Assembly (NCBI RefSeq): GCF_900111125.1 | Contig: NZ_FOGE01000022.1 | Coordinates: 1-64,000 of the forward strand | DNA: 64,000 nt | Direction of reading: 5' to 3' | Origin: Sphingobium sp. YR768 | GTDB taxonomy: Bacteria; Pseudomonadota; Alphaproteobacteria; Sphingomonadales; Sphingomonadaceae | Shown here: piece after piece, positions 47,936 through 56,432 of the stretch | Layout: every line of letters begins with the position of its first letter | How positions within the stretch are numbered: position 1 is the stretch's first letter | Translations under genes and position numbers: made by a program | The notes under the pieces: generated by a model | Seen by the model: only the letters and a program-made list of their open reading frames with translations | Databases searched by the model: none | Told to the model about the DNA's origin: nothing

Positions 47936-48571
47936 CTGACCATCACGAAATTATTCCCGACGCCGCTCGTCAGTGTCGTCCATCCCGATGCCTCGCGACT
48001 CAGCGCGGCGCTGAAGGCGGCTATCCTCGATCGCGAATCCAGCCATCCCGGTGTCAGCCACAGCAATGAGGGCGGCTGGCAATCCAGCGACGACCTGCTC
48101 GTCTGGACCTGCGAGGCGGGGCAGCAACTGATCGATTTCGCGACCGAACTCGCCAATATGCTGTCTGCCGTCTGGCATCCCGAACGGGGCCTGCTGGAGG
48201 CCGATCTGGCCTGGACCTTCAATGCCTGGGCCAATGTCAACCGAACAGGGCATGGCAACGCCCAGCATGCCCATCCGGGGGCCTATTGGTCGGCCGTCTA
48301 TTGGGTTGATGACGGCATGGCCGGGCACGAAGGCGATCTGGGCGGGGAACTGGAATTTGCCGATCCGCGCGGTTCGGTGGCGACGATGCTGTCGTCGGAA
48401 CTCAAGATGAAGGTCGAAGGCTGTCTCGACGCGGGTCTAGCCCATCGCATCAGTCCGCGAACGGGAAAATTGGTCATGTTCCCGTCCTGGCTGCTGCATT
48501 CGGTGCGTCGATTCACAGGGGCCGGGCCGCGAGTCTCTATCGCTATCAATTTCGTCCCGCCGGGCCGGTAA
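47936..48571 (+). CDS. TIGR02466-type 2OG-Fe(II) oxygenase superfamily protein, start uncertain
   Basis: The coding frame reads ITKLFPTPLVSVVHPDA... (from 47942), then HAHPGAYWSAVYWVD and LVMFPSWLLHSVRRF...RVSIAINFVPPGR. These match TIGR02466 proteins, with His in the first block and His/Arg in the second as iron and 2-oxoglutarate ligands. There is no ATG, GTG or TTG in this frame between the stop at 47840 and the ATG at 48158, which would remove the conserved N-terminus. CTG at 47936 gives 211 aa and the right length. Alternatively, a frameshift at a GGGGG run (47887-47891) joins it to ATG 47860 in the neighbouring frame. So either a non-standard start or a sequence/frameshift problem exists. 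Confidence 0.7.
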   Translation: MTITKLFPTPLVSVVHPDASRLSAALKAAILDRESSHPGVSHSNEGGWQSSDDLLVWTCEAGQQLIDFATELANMLSAVWHPERGLLEADLAWTFNAWANVNRTGHGNAQHAHPGAYWSAVYWVDDGMAGHEGDLGGELEFADPRGSVATMLSSELKMKVEGCLDAGLAHRISPRTGKLVMFPSWLLHSVRRFTGAGPRVSIAINFVPPGR

Positions 48572-48582
48572 GAATCGACCTG

Positions 48583-50868
48583 TCAGGCCAGCGACACGAA
48601 ACTATCCATCACCCGCTTGCGCCCGGCCGTTTCGAAATCGATCTCAAGCTTGTTGCCCTCGATCTCCGCGACGGCGCCATAGCCGAATTTCTGATGGAAC
48701 ACGCGTTGGCCGACACTCATGTCGCTGCGCCCCTTATTGCCCAGCGATACGGCGGATGCGCGCGCCTCGACGATTCGCACCGGCTCCCGGCTGAACTGGC
48801 CGGACGATTGCGCCCGCTGCCAGCCCGGTCCACGTCCAGATCCCCGCGCGACATTGGCGAAGGGGTCTTCCCGTTCCGACCAGTTGGCGCGCCACAGCGA
48901 TGCACCACCCGACATGCTGCTTTCCTCCTCGACATGTTCGGGCGGCAATTCGCCCACGAATCGCGACGGGATGCTGCTGGTCCACTGGCCATAAATGCGG
49001 CGGTTGGCGGCATGGAGGATGGTGCAGCGCCTGCGCGCGCGGGTGATCGCCACATAGGCGAGCCGCCGTTCCTCCTCCAGGCTGTTCTGCCCGCCTTCGT
49101 CCAGTGCGCGCTGCGACGGGAACACGCCTTCCTCCCAGCCGACGAGGAAGGTCGTGTCGAACTCCAGCCCCTTGGCTGCGTGGATGGTCATGATCGTGAC
49201 CTTGCGCTCATCTGCCTGTGCCTCATTGTCCATGACGAGGCTGACATGCTCCAGAAAGGCGCCCAGCGTCTCATATTCCTCCATCGCGCGGGCGAGTTCG
49301 GAAAGATTCTCCAGCCGCCCCGCGCTTTCGGTGGTGCGCTCGGCCTGCAACATCGCGGTATAGCCGCTTTCGTCCAATATCTGCCGCGCCAGTTCGGCAT
49401 GGGGCAGTTGCGCGGCACGATCGCGCCAGCGCGCCAGATCGCCGACGAAGGCGCCCAGCGACCGGCGCGCCTGCGGCGTCAGTTCGTCGGTGTCCAGAAT
49501 GCGCGCTGCCGCCAGTGCCAGCGGAATGCCCTCCGCGCGGGCCAGTCGGTGCAGTTTCTCCACCGCCTTGTCGCCCAGGCCCCGCTTGGGCACGTTGACG
49601 ATCCGTTCGAACGCCAGATCGTCGGCCGGCTGGTTGACGAGGCGCAGATAGGCCAGCGAATCGCGGATTTCGGCGCGCTCATAGAATCTGAAGCCGCCGA
49701 CGATGCGATAGGGCAGGCCGATCTGGATGAAGCGGTCTTCGAACTCACGGGTCTGGTGCTGTGCACGGACGAGGATCGCCACTTCGTCCAGCGATCCGCC
49801 GCTGCGCTCAATCCCCTCAATTTCCTCGCCGACGCGCCGGGCCTCCTCCGGCCCGTCCCACACGCCGACGACCTTCACCTTCTCGCCGACATCGATATCG
49901 GTCCACAATGTCTTGCCCAGCCGATTGCCATTTTCGGCGATCACGCCGGAGGCCGCGCCCAAAATATGGGGCGTGGAGCGATAATTCTGTTCCAGCCGGA
50001 TGATCGTCGCGCCCGGAAAATCCTTCTCGAAGCGGAGGATGTTCGCCACCTCCGCGCCGCGCCAGCTATAGATGGACTGATCGTCATCGCCCACGCAGCA
50101 GATATTCTTGCGCGTCTGGGCCAGCAGCCGCAGCCACAGATATTGGCTGCTATTGGTGTCCTGATATTCGTCCACCATGATATAGCGGAATTTCTGCTGA
50201 TATTGCTCCAGCACGTCGCGATGCTTCTTCAATATCGTCAGCACATGCAGCAGCAGGTCGCCGAAATCGCAAGCATTCACATCGCGCAGCCGCGCCTGAT
50301 AGGCGGCATAAAGCTTCTGCCCCTTGCCATGGGCATAGCCCTCGCTTTCCCCCGCGCCGACATCCTCCGGCGTCCAGCCCTTATTCTTCCACTGGTCGAT
50401 CAGCCCGCCCAGTTGCCGCGCGGGCCAGCGTTTTTCATCGATCCCCTCGGCCTGAATCAATTGCTTCATCAGACGCAACTGGTCGTCGGTGTCCAGGATG
50501 GTGAAATTGGATTGCAGCCCCACCAGTTCGGCATGGCGGCGCAGCATCTTCGCCGCGATCGCGTGGAAGGTGCCGAGCCAGGGCATACCCTCCACCGCGT
50601 CGCCGATCATGCTGCCGACTCGCGCGCGCATTTCCCGCGCCGCCTTGTTGGTGAAGGTCACGGCCAATATTTCCGACGGCCAGGCCCGGCGCGTGCCGAT
50701 CAGATGGGCGAGCCGCGCGGTCAGCGCCGCCGTCTTGCCCGTACCCGCGCCCGCCAGCACCAGCACCGGTCCTTCGGTCGTCAGCACGGCCTCCCGCTGC
50801 GGTTCGTTCAGGCCCTTGAGGTAGGGCGGATCATTGGGGGAGGGGGCTGGCAAGGTCATCGGGGTCAA
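48583..50868 (-). CDS. uvrD: UvrD/PcrA-type ATP-dependent DNA helicase
   Basis: A 761-aa SF1 3'-5' helicase for excision and mismatch repair and replication restart. Walker A GAGTGKTAAL (about residues 40-49), the VTFTNKAAREM motif (about 69-79), Walker B in IMVDEYQDTN (about 232-241), and GDDDQSIYSWRGA (about 260-272) are seen, plus TIHAAKGLEFDTTFL (about 560-574). The C-terminal tail QRVFHQKFGYGAVAEIEG (about 721-738) is the PcrA/UvrD Tudor-like RNA-polymerase-binding region. Length is typical (about 720-780). Start ATG 50868 or the internal ATG at 50859. Confidence 0.95.
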   Translation of the reverse strand: MTPMTLPAPSPNDPPYLKGLNEPQREAVLTTEGPVLVLAGAGTGKTAALTARLAHLIGTRRAWPSEILAVTFTNKAAREMRARVGSMIGDAVEGMPWLGTFHAIAAKMLRRHAELVGLQSNFTILDTDDQLRLMKQLIQAEGIDEKRWPARQLGGLIDQWKNKGWTPEDVGAGESEGYAHGKGQKLYAAYQARLRDVNACDFGDLLLHVLTILKKHRDVLEQYQQKFRYIMVDEYQDTNSSQYLWLRLLAQTRKNICCVGDDDQSIYSWRGAEVANILRFEKDFPGATIIRLEQNYRSTPHILGAASGVIAENGNRLGKTLWTDIDVGEKVKVVGVWDGPEEARRVGEEIEGIERSGGSLDEVAILVRAQHQTREFEDRFIQIGLPYRIVGGFRFYERAEIRDSLAYLRLVNQPADDLAFERIVNVPKRGLGDKAVEKLHRLARAEGIPLALAAARILDTDELTPQARRSLGAFVGDLARWRDRAAQLPHAELARQILDESGYTAMLQAERTTESAGRLENLSELARAMEEYETLGAFLEHVSLVMDNEAQADERKVTIMTIHAAKGLEFDTTFLVGWEEGVFPSQRALDEGGQNSLEEERRLAYVAITRARRRCTILHAANRRIYGQWTSSIPSRFVGELPPEHVEEESSMSGGASLWRANWSEREDPFANVARGSGRGPGWQRAQSSGQFSREPVRIVEARASAVSLGNKGRSDMSVGQRVFHQKFGYGAVAEIEGNKLEIDFETAGRKRVMDSFVSLA

Positions 50869-50974
50869 CTAGGGATGGCAGGCAAGGGGAGCAAGGGGCG
50901 AGCGCCGGAGCGGCCCCTTGCGGCGACCGCCTTTCTATGAGAACAAAAGGCGAATCATGCAAGGGAGATGCGCC

Positions 50975-51373
50975 ATGGTGAAAGGTAAATGCCAGTGCGG
51001 GGCCATCCGTTATGAAGCGGAGGGAGAGCCGGCCTATAGCGCGCTGTGCCATTGCGCCGATTGCCGCGCGAGCGCGGGCGCGCCGATGGTTGGCTGGGCG
51101 CTGTTCCCGGAAGACAAGGTGACGATCAGCGGCGTTCCCGTGCGTTATCAATCGTCGGAAAACGCCACCCGCCATTTTTGCGGCACCTGTGGCACCGGCC
51201 TGTTCTACACCAATCCGGTCATTTTCCCCGGTGCGATCGATGTGCAGACGGCGACTTTAGACGATCCCGCCGCCCTGCCGCCACAGGCGCAGATCCAGAT
51301 GGCCGAAGCCGCACCATGGATGGCGCATTTGCAGGATCTGCCCAGCTTCGAACGCTATCCTGAAGGTCCGTGA
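50975..51373 (+). CDS. GFA-type (glutathione-dependent formaldehyde-activating fold) protein
   Basis: A 132-aa zinc-binding protein with the GFA cysteine pattern: CQCGAIRY (about 6-13), CHCADCRA (about 29-36), CGTCGTG (about 68-74). Family members bind zinc and sometimes glutathione; the original formaldehyde-activating role is disputed. ATG 50975 follows AAGGGAGATG. Divergent from uvrD. No linked adhC/frm gene, so a formaldehyde role is not supported by context. Confidence 0.92.
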   Translation: MVKGKCQCGAIRYEAEGEPAYSALCHCADCRASAGAPMVGWALFPEDKVTISGVPVRYQSSENATRHFCGTCGTGLFYTNPVIFPGAIDVQTATLDDPAALPPQAQIQMAEAAPWMAHLQDLPSFERYPEGP

Positions 51374-51496
51374 TGGACGGTCCGTCGTGGCTGCGGCACG
51401 TTTGGCCGTTAGCGTAAGGAACGACGGGATGGCGCTTCCGGTTTTCTCCTGAGCCCGAGCGGGCAAACGGGGCGAGAACATAGGAAGGAAATCCCG

Positions 51497-51874
51497 ATGA
51501 AGAACTTCATGCTTGCCGGTGCCGCCATGCTTGGTCTCACCGCCATGTCCGGTATCGCGATGGCGCAGGAGGTGCCGACCAGCCAGGCGCCGGGCGACGC
51601 TGCAACGCCGCCACCCGCTAATCCAGCCGTTGCCGATCCCAATGCCAGCCAGCCGACCGGCGCGGTGCCCGCCGACACGGGCATGGTGCCTGCACCGGCA
51701 GGCGTTCCGGAAGACCCGAGCTCACCGGTCGGCTCCTCCGCAAATCCGGTGACGGTTGGTGGCAACATGACCCCGCCTCCGACCGAGGCAAAGGATTATC
51801 CGCGCTGCTCGCGCGCCGTGCAGGACAGTTGTGTCAATCCCGGCGAAGCGGGGAAGGCGCGCAAGCTGCGCTGA
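51497..51874 (+). CDS. small secreted protein, Pro-rich
   Basis: A 125-aa protein with a signal peptide (MKNFMLAGAAMLGLTAMSGIAMA-QE). The mature part is rich in Pro, Ala, Thr and Ser and low in order, ending in YPRCSRAVQDSCVNPGEAGKARKLR, where two Cys could form a disulfide. A similar tail is seen in other sphingomonad hypothetical proteins by general impression. AGGAAG lies just upstream of the ATG at 51497. Its 3' end overlaps the 3' end of nsrR on the other strand by 41 bases. Confidence 0.7.
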   Translation: MKNFMLAGAAMLGLTAMSGIAMAQEVPTSQAPGDAATPPPANPAVADPNASQPTGAVPADTGMVPAPAGVPEDPSSPVGSSANPVTVGGNMTPPPTEAKDYPRCSRAVQDSCVNPGEAGKARKLR

Positions 51875-52310
51875 CGCTACCCATCGGCGCGGGCAGGGCG
51901 GCGATTAGCGCCGCCAGCCCGCGCCGGTCGCGTGCCGCATCGGCCAGGCTATGGCGATCCAGCACCGCCAGAAAGGCGTTGGTCGCCTCCACCAATATCC
52001 CCGAGAGGCCGCACGCCGCCCGGATCGCGCAGGACGGGCAATCCGCCATCCGCATGTCCGGTTCGCTATGCCGCACCACCGCGCCGATGCTGATCTCTTC
52101 GGGCGGGCGGGCCAGCATGAATCCGCCACCGCGCCCTCGCTGGGTGGCGATGAAGCCGCCCTGGCCCAGATGATGCACCACCTTCATCAGATGATTGCGC
52201 GACAGGCCATAGCCATCGGCGATGTCTGCAATGGTCGCCCGTCCCGAAGGCGCTGCCACAAGGTGGATCAGCACGCGCAGCGCATAGTCGGTGTGGCGGG
52301 TCAATTGCAT
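51834..52310 (-). CDS. nsrR: Rrf2-family nitric-oxide-sensing repressor NsrR
   Basis: A 158-aa Rrf2 protein. The winged HTH contains TDYALRVLIHLVAA (about residues 7-20) and ATIADIADGYGLSRNHLMKVVHHL; the Fe-S cysteine triplet reads CPSCAIRAAC (C-x2-C-x6-C, about 91-100), typical of NsrR. NsrR releases DNA on reaction of its cluster with NO. It is divergent from a globin gene, with a near-perfect NsrR operator between at 52372-52394, so it should repress the globin. It converges with the small secreted gene (41-base overlap). Confidence 0.9.
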   Translation of the reverse strand: MQLTRHTDYALRVLIHLVAAPSGRATIADIADGYGLSRNHLMKVVHHLGQGGFIATQRGRGGGFMLARPPEEISIGAVVRHSEPDMRMADCPSCAIRAACGLSGILVEATNAFLAVLDRHSLADAARDRRGLAALIAALPAPMGSVSAACAPSPLRRD

Positions 52311-52371
52311 AACATTATCCGATAGAGCGGCGTCGTTTGGCTTTCAAACATATATCCTGTTTACATGTTAT

Positions 52372-52394
52372 AAGATGCAAATTAAATGCATCTT
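52372..52394. promoter_or_regulatory. NsrR operator upstream of the globin gene
   Basis: Left half AAGATGCAAAT (52372-52382), centre T (52383), right half AAATGCATCTT (52384-52394). The reverse complement of the right half is AAGATGCATTT, the known NsrR half-site; the left half matches 9 of 11. The 11-1-11 geometry is that of NsrR operators. It lies 27-49 bases before the GTG at 52421, where it would overlap the promoter. Confidence 0.75.
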
Positions 52395-52420
52395 ATCGAC
52401 TCCGCAGAAAGGTCAAACAA

Positions 52421-52867
52421 GTGTCTCACTCGCTGTCTCAGGAAACCGTCGCCATCGTGAAATCCACCGGCCCCGCTTTGCGCCGCCATGGTGTGGAGAT
52501 CACTACGGCCATGTATGCCCGCCTGTTTCAGGATGCGGAAGTGAAGGCGATGTTCGACGCTGCGGCGCAGGACAGCGGCGAACAGCCCCGGCGGTTGGCG
52601 GCGGCGATCCTGGGCTATGCCGAGAATATCGACAAGCTGGAGGCGCTGGGCGGCGCGGTCGCCCGCATGGTCTCGCGCCATGTCGATACGGGTGTGAAAC
52701 CCGAACATTATCCCAAGGTCGCCGCCGCCCTGCTGCCCGCCATCCGCGACGTACTGGGCGAGGAGGTCGCGACTGACGCCGTGCTGGCCGCCTGGGCCGA
52801 AGCCTATCAGTTCCTGGCGGACATTCTTATTGCGGAAGAGGCGAAGGCTTACGCCGTAGCGGCCTGA
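52421..52867 (+). CDS. single-domain globin (Vitreoscilla-haemoglobin/flavohaemoglobin type)
   Basis: A 148-aa globin with IVKSTGPALRRHGVEITTAMYARLF (about residues 11-35) and the proximal region VSRHVDTGVKPEHYPKVAAALLPAI (about 84-108), in which the His of SRH is the heme ligand. It lacks the FAD/NAD domain of flavohaemoglobin Hmp, so it needs an external reductase to detoxify NO. Start GTG 52421 (AAAGG upstream) is favoured since the protein then begins SHSLSQETVAIVKS; the longer frame to 52337 crosses the operator. Divergent partner of nsrR. Confidence 0.88.
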   Translation: MSHSLSQETVAIVKSTGPALRRHGVEITTAMYARLFQDAEVKAMFDAAAQDSGEQPRRLAAAILGYAENIDKLEALGGAVARMVSRHVDTGVKPEHYPKVAAALLPAIRDVLGEEVATDAVLAAWAEAYQFLADILIAEEAKAYAVAA

Positions 52868-52912
52868 GGAAACATCCGTTCGGTTCGCGCTTGTCCAGAA
52901 CCGAGCGGGAAA

Positions 52913-53662
52913 TCACTGTGTCCCCGCCCGCACGCTGATCGGCCAGCTTATGGCGCGCGCCTGTTCGGGGTCGCCCCAAAGGTCGATCAGGTCGGCGGCG
53001 AAATCCGTCAGCTTCTGTTCCTGCCCGGCCTCCCGCGCGCGGCGGACCGCGGACCATGTGCCGACATAACCAAGCAATTGATGGGCATTCCAGTCCCGAC
53101 GGATCGCCAGCGCAGGCACCGACAAGGGCGGGAAAGGAAAGGCCATGTCGGCATAGCCATTTTCGACCATATGCCGTTCGGCAGGCCAGAAGGGGCCGAC
53201 GTCCAGATCATGAAAGCGGGCCAGCCGATCGTTGATCGGTCCCGGATCGAGCCGCGCCACGCCATAGCTGACCAGCGCAATCGCCGCGCCGGGCGCTGCG
53301 ATCCGCTGCGCTTCCGCATAAAATGTCGGCAGGTCGAACCAGTGTGCCGCCTGTGCTGCGGTGATCAGATTGGCCGTGCCATCCTCGACCGCCAGCGCCT
53401 CGGCGGGCGCACAACGATAGACAATCCGCGCATCCGGGGCGGCATGGGCGATCTGGTCCGCGCTGGGATCAAGCCCGATCACTGCATCGAAATGCGCTGC
53501 CAGCAACTGGGTGAATTGCCCGTTGCCGCAACCAACGTCGACCGCCAGCCGCCGGTCGGGCGCCAGTTCCGTAAGCGCCTGTGCCAGCGCATCGGGATAG
53601 TTCGGGCGATAGCGGGCATAGTTGGCGCCACCCTGATCGAACCAGTTGGTCGCGCCCGCCAT
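52913..53662 (-). CDS. class I SAM-dependent methyltransferase
   Basis: A 249-aa methyltransferase with motif I AVDVGCGNGQFTQLLA (about residues 40-55), motif II in VIGLDPSADQI (about 61-71) and a post-I region EALAVEDGTANLITAAQAAHWF. It is similar to small-molecule (ubiquinone/menaquinone-type) methyltransferases of the methyltransf_11 class. Substrate unknown. It lies downstream of rsmD with a 2-base gap and likely shares its transcript. Confidence 0.9.
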   Translation of the reverse strand: MAGATNWFDQGGANYARYRPNYPDALAQALTELAPDRRLAVDVGCGNGQFTQLLAAHFDAVIGLDPSADQIAHAAPDARIVYRCAPAEALAVEDGTANLITAAQAAHWFDLPTFYAEAQRIAAPGAAIALVSYGVARLDPGPINDRLARFHDLDVGPFWPAERHMVENGYADMAFPFPPLSVPALAIRRDWNAHQLLGYVGTWSAVRRAREAGQEQKLTDFAADLIDLWGDPEQARAISWPISVRAGTQ

Positions 53663-53664
53663 GT

Positions 53665-54204
53665 TCAGTCCTCCGTCCGCAGCAGGGTGATCCGCGCCTT
53701 GCCCACGTCGCGCACCGCGTCGACGGCAAAGCCCTTCACCACCACATCCTCGCGCCGGTCGGTTTCGATGCTCACCCAGGTCGCGCTGTTGGTCCAGCCC
53801 AGTCGCGCCAGCTTGTCGAGCGCCACCTGACCCGCACCTGTTTCATAGGGCGGGTCCATGAAGATCAGGTCGAGCGGCTTGGGCGCAGGCCCGAGCGACA
53901 GGACGCTGCTAGCGCGGATTTCGGGGCGAATGCCCAGCCGGTCGCCATTGGCCCGGATCACGTCCAGCGCCGCCTTGTCCTGCTCCACGAAAAGGCAGGA
54001 TGCCGCACCGCGTGACAGGGATTCAAAGCCCAGCGCGCCCGACCCGGCGAAGAAATCACCCACGGCCAGCCCTTCGAACGATCCTATCCGGCTGGTCAGC
54101 ATCGAAAACAGCGTCTCGCGCGTGCGGTCGGCGGTCGGGCGGGTCGCATCGCCCTTCGGCGCGGCCAGCGGCCGTCCGCGCCATTGGCCTGAAATGATCC
54201 TCAT
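53665..54204 (-). CDS. rsmD: 16S rRNA (guanine966-N2)-methyltransferase
   Basis: A 179-aa methyltransferase that modifies G966 of 16S rRNA. Starts MRIISGQWRGRPLAAPKGD; RPTADRTRETLFSML (about 22-36) and FFAGSGALGFESLSRGA (about 50-66) are family blocks, and the catalytic DPPY is in IFMDPPYETGAG (about 114-125). Its start overlaps the end of rluB by 4 bases. Length is typical (about 180-200). Confidence 0.95.
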   Translation of the reverse strand: MRIISGQWRGRPLAAPKGDATRPTADRTRETLFSMLTSRIGSFEGLAVGDFFAGSGALGFESLSRGAASCLFVEQDKAALDVIRANGDRLGIRPEIRASSVLSLGPAPKPLDLIFMDPPYETGAGQVALDKLARLGWTNSATWVSIETDRREDVVVKGFAVDAVRDVGKARITLLRTED

Positions 54205-55718
54205 TTCGGTGCCACCTTCAGGCTCGCGCGGAAATGATCCAGATCATGCTGACGCACTTCTTCGACCGCGCCGACCGGCAGTTCGCCCAGATGGAAGGGG
54301 CCGTAACTGGTGCGGATCAGGCGGTTCACCTTCAGGTCCAGATGCTCCAGCACCCGGCGCACTTCGCGGTTCTTGCCTTCGGCCAGGGTCATTTCGATCC
54401 ACTGGTTGCGGCCAGTCCGCCGCTCCAGATTGGCCTCGATCTGGCCGTAGCGGATACCGTCAATCTCCACACCGTCGAACAGGTCTTCCAGTTGCTGCTG
54501 GCTCACCTCGCCAAAGGCGCGGGCGCGATAGGTGCGCGGCACGCCGGACGATGGCAATTCCATCTGCCGTTTGAAGCCGCCATCGCTGGTCATCAGCAAT
54601 AGTCCTTCGGTATTCATGTCCAGGCGACCGATCGGCATCAGGCGGGGCAGGTCGGCGGGCAGGCGATCATAGATGGTCGGCCGCCCGGCCGGATCACGCT
54701 CGGTGGTCAGATAGCCGGTCGGCTTGTGGAACAGGAACAGGCGCGTGGGTTCCGGTGCGGCGACAGCAACGCCGTCGACCGTCACGCCACGCAGCGACGT
54801 CAGCAAGGTCGCGGGCGTATCCAGCGCCACGCCGTCCTTCGCCACCCTGCCTTCCTCGATCATACGCTCAATCTCACGCCGGGAAGCGACGCCTGCACGG
54901 GCCAGCAGCTTGGCGATGCGCTGCGGTTCACCCGTGCCTTCCGCTGCGGCATGGGCGGGATGCGGGTTGGCCGGACCTGCGGGGGCGGGCTTCTTTCCAC
55001 CCGGCTTGCGGGGCGGATAGCTTTTCGGTGCTACGGCCCGGTTGCGATCGAAACGGGGGCGTTCGGCGCGATCGCCTTCGCTCCGTTTCGTGCGCGCATC
55101 TCTTGGTGCACCCGAACGCGGCGCATCGGTGCGTGTCCGCTCGGGACGCTGCCGCTCAGAACGCTCGCCCTCACTGCGTGCATCTCTCGGCGCGCCGAAG
55201 CGTGATCCTTCCGGCCGGGCCCGGTCGGACCTGCCGCGATCGAAGCGGGGCCGTTCTGCCCGTTCGCCGTCGCCCCGGCTGCCGCGTGCATCTCTGGACG
55301 CGCCGAAGCGCGAACCGTCGGTGCGGTCCCGGTCTGGCCGACCACGGTCGAAACGTGGACGGTCTGAGCGCTCGCCTTCACTGCGATTGCCGCGCGCGTC
55401 TTTGAGGGCGCCCAAGCGTGATCCTTCCGACCGTGCACGATCAGGGCGGCCACGGTCGGTGCGGGGGCGTTCCGATCGGTCGCTTTCACCCCGGCTGCCG
55501 CGTGCGTCCTTCGGCGCGCCAAAGCGCGGTCCGTCAGACCTGGTCCGGTCACGGGGGCGCTCGCTACGTTCGCCTTCATTACGGCCGAAGCGCGATTTGC
55601 CATCCCCATCCCGGCCTCCACCGGGACGTTTGCCGCCGGGACCACCGGGGCCGGTCGGGCGTCTTGGGCCGCCGGGTCCTGCCCTGCGGGGCGGTCCGGA
55701 TTTTTTCGGCGGTTGCAC
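54201..55718 (-). CDS. rluB: 23S rRNA pseudouridine synthase of the RluB/RsuA family with an Arg-rich repeat N-terminus
   Basis: A 505-aa protein. Catalytic C-terminal half: an S4-like domain (IAKLLARAGVASRREIERM) and RsuA-type synthase, with Asp in GRLDMNTEGLLLMTSDGG and LFLFHKPTGYLTTERDP. The first about 260 residues are an Arg/Gly/Asp-rich low-complexity region made of tandem copies of about 36 residues (SRFGAPRDARGSRGDGERAERPRFDRGR-like). GTG 55718 is preferred since AAAGGAAC lies 8 bases upstream; ATG 55754 is an alternative. Upstream of rsmD by an overlapping stop/start. Should make a pseudouridine in 23S rRNA (position 2605 in E. coli). Confidence 0.9.
   Translation of the reverse strand: MQPPKKSGPPRRAGPGGPRRPTGPGGPGGKRPGGGRDGDGKSRFGRNEGERSERPRDRTRSDGPRFGAPKDARGSRGESDRSERPRTDRGRPDRARSEGSRLGALKDARGNRSEGERSDRPRFDRGRPDRDRTDGSRFGASRDARGSRGDGERAERPRFDRGRSDRARPEGSRFGAPRDARSEGERSERQRPERTRTDAPRSGAPRDARTKRSEGDRAERPRFDRNRAVAPKSYPPRKPGGKKPAPAGPANPHPAHAAAEGTGEPQRIAKLLARAGVASRREIERMIEEGRVAKDGVALDTPATLLTSLRGVTVDGVAVAAPEPTRLFLFHKPTGYLTTERDPAGRPTIYDRLPADLPRLMPIGRLDMNTEGLLLMTSDGGFKRQMELPSSGVPRTYRARAFGEVSQQQLEDLFDGVEIDGIRYGQIEANLERRTGRNQWIEMTLAEGKNREVRRVLEHLDLKVNRLIRTSYGPFHLGELPVGAVEEVRQHDLDHFRASLKVAPK
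55053..55560 (-). repeat. tandem 108-bp repeats inside rluB (36-residue units)
   Basis: Five degenerate units of about 36 codons (two of them shortened to about 28) repeat the pattern SRFGAPRDARGSRG-GERSERPRFDRGRPDRARxEG. The block is rich in Arg, Gly, Ser, Asp and Glu; it resembles RGG-like RNA-binding extensions. Copy number could vary by slippage. Exact boundaries are approximate. Confidence 0.8.
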
Positions 55719-55894
55719 GGGCAGTTCCTTTATTAACGCACTGGTCCTTCCCATATCGTCGGAAAGCCAGCAACAGGCTGAAATGTGCCGCTTGGGCGCT
55801 TGGGTGAGTGGGACAGCCATTGTCCTCTGGCAACCCGATGCACGAGCATGGCGTTTCTATAAAGTGCATGGCGGACTCAGGGCGGACTTGGCAA

Positions 55895-56353
55895 ATGTTT
55901 TTCGGTTTCGTGAAAGAAGGCGGCGTCCATAATGCCCCGCGCAAAACCGTCCGCACCGTGCTGGTCGTGGAGGATGAGCCGCTGGTCGCGTTCGACAATG
56001 AACATGCGCTGGTCCATGCCGGCTATCGGGTCGCAGCCACCGTGGACGATCATGATCATGCGGTGCGGGTAATCGATGCAGGCGGGGTCGATCTGGTGAT
56101 CGCCGACGTTACGCTGCATGGCGACAGAAGCGGTATCGACGTTGCCCGCCACGCCACGGCGCAGGGATTGCCGGTCCTCTTCGTCACCGGTAGCTGCCCT
56201 GTGGACGCCCGTGCTTTAGCGATCGGTTGTCTTGCCAAGCCCTATGCCCCGCGCGATCTGGTCGCGGCGATCAATGTGGTTGACGCTGTCCTGCGCGGCG
56301 CGCGCCGTCCGAAGCTGCCCCCCGGCCTCAGCCTGTTCGATATCGCGGCCTGA
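55895..56353 (+). CDS. single-domain response regulator
   Basis: A 152-aa CheY-like receiver: TVLVVEDEPLVAFDNEHAL (about residues 21-39), phosphoacceptor Asp71 in LVIADVTLHGDRSG, Thr in VLFVTGS (about 95-101) and Lys in LAKPYAPRDL (about 112-121). No output domain follows; the C-terminal tail PKLPPGLSLFDIAA is short. Start at 55895 is uncertain (ATG), with the frame open to 55808. No kinase neighbour. The EED-type acid patch and FxxE suggest a PhyR-unrelated single receiver similar to those pairing with hybrid kinases. Confidence 0.85.
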   Translation: MFFGFVKEGGVHNAPRKTVRTVLVVEDEPLVAFDNEHALVHAGYRVAATVDDHDHAVRVIDAGGVDLVIADVTLHGDRSGIDVARHATAQGLPVLFVTGSCPVDARALAIGCLAKPYAPRDLVAAINVVDAVLRGARRPKLPPGLSLFDIAA

Positions 56354-56432
56354 TCGCCGCAAAGGGCGCTTGCCTGTCTGAAATCAGGCCATATGCTGGC
56401 GCCCATATCGTTTATCGGGGGCATCATTCATC

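Noticed and set aside
48694..50940. Long plus-strand open frame opposite uvrD
   Set aside because: Composition shadow; uvrD motifs on the minus strand are complete.
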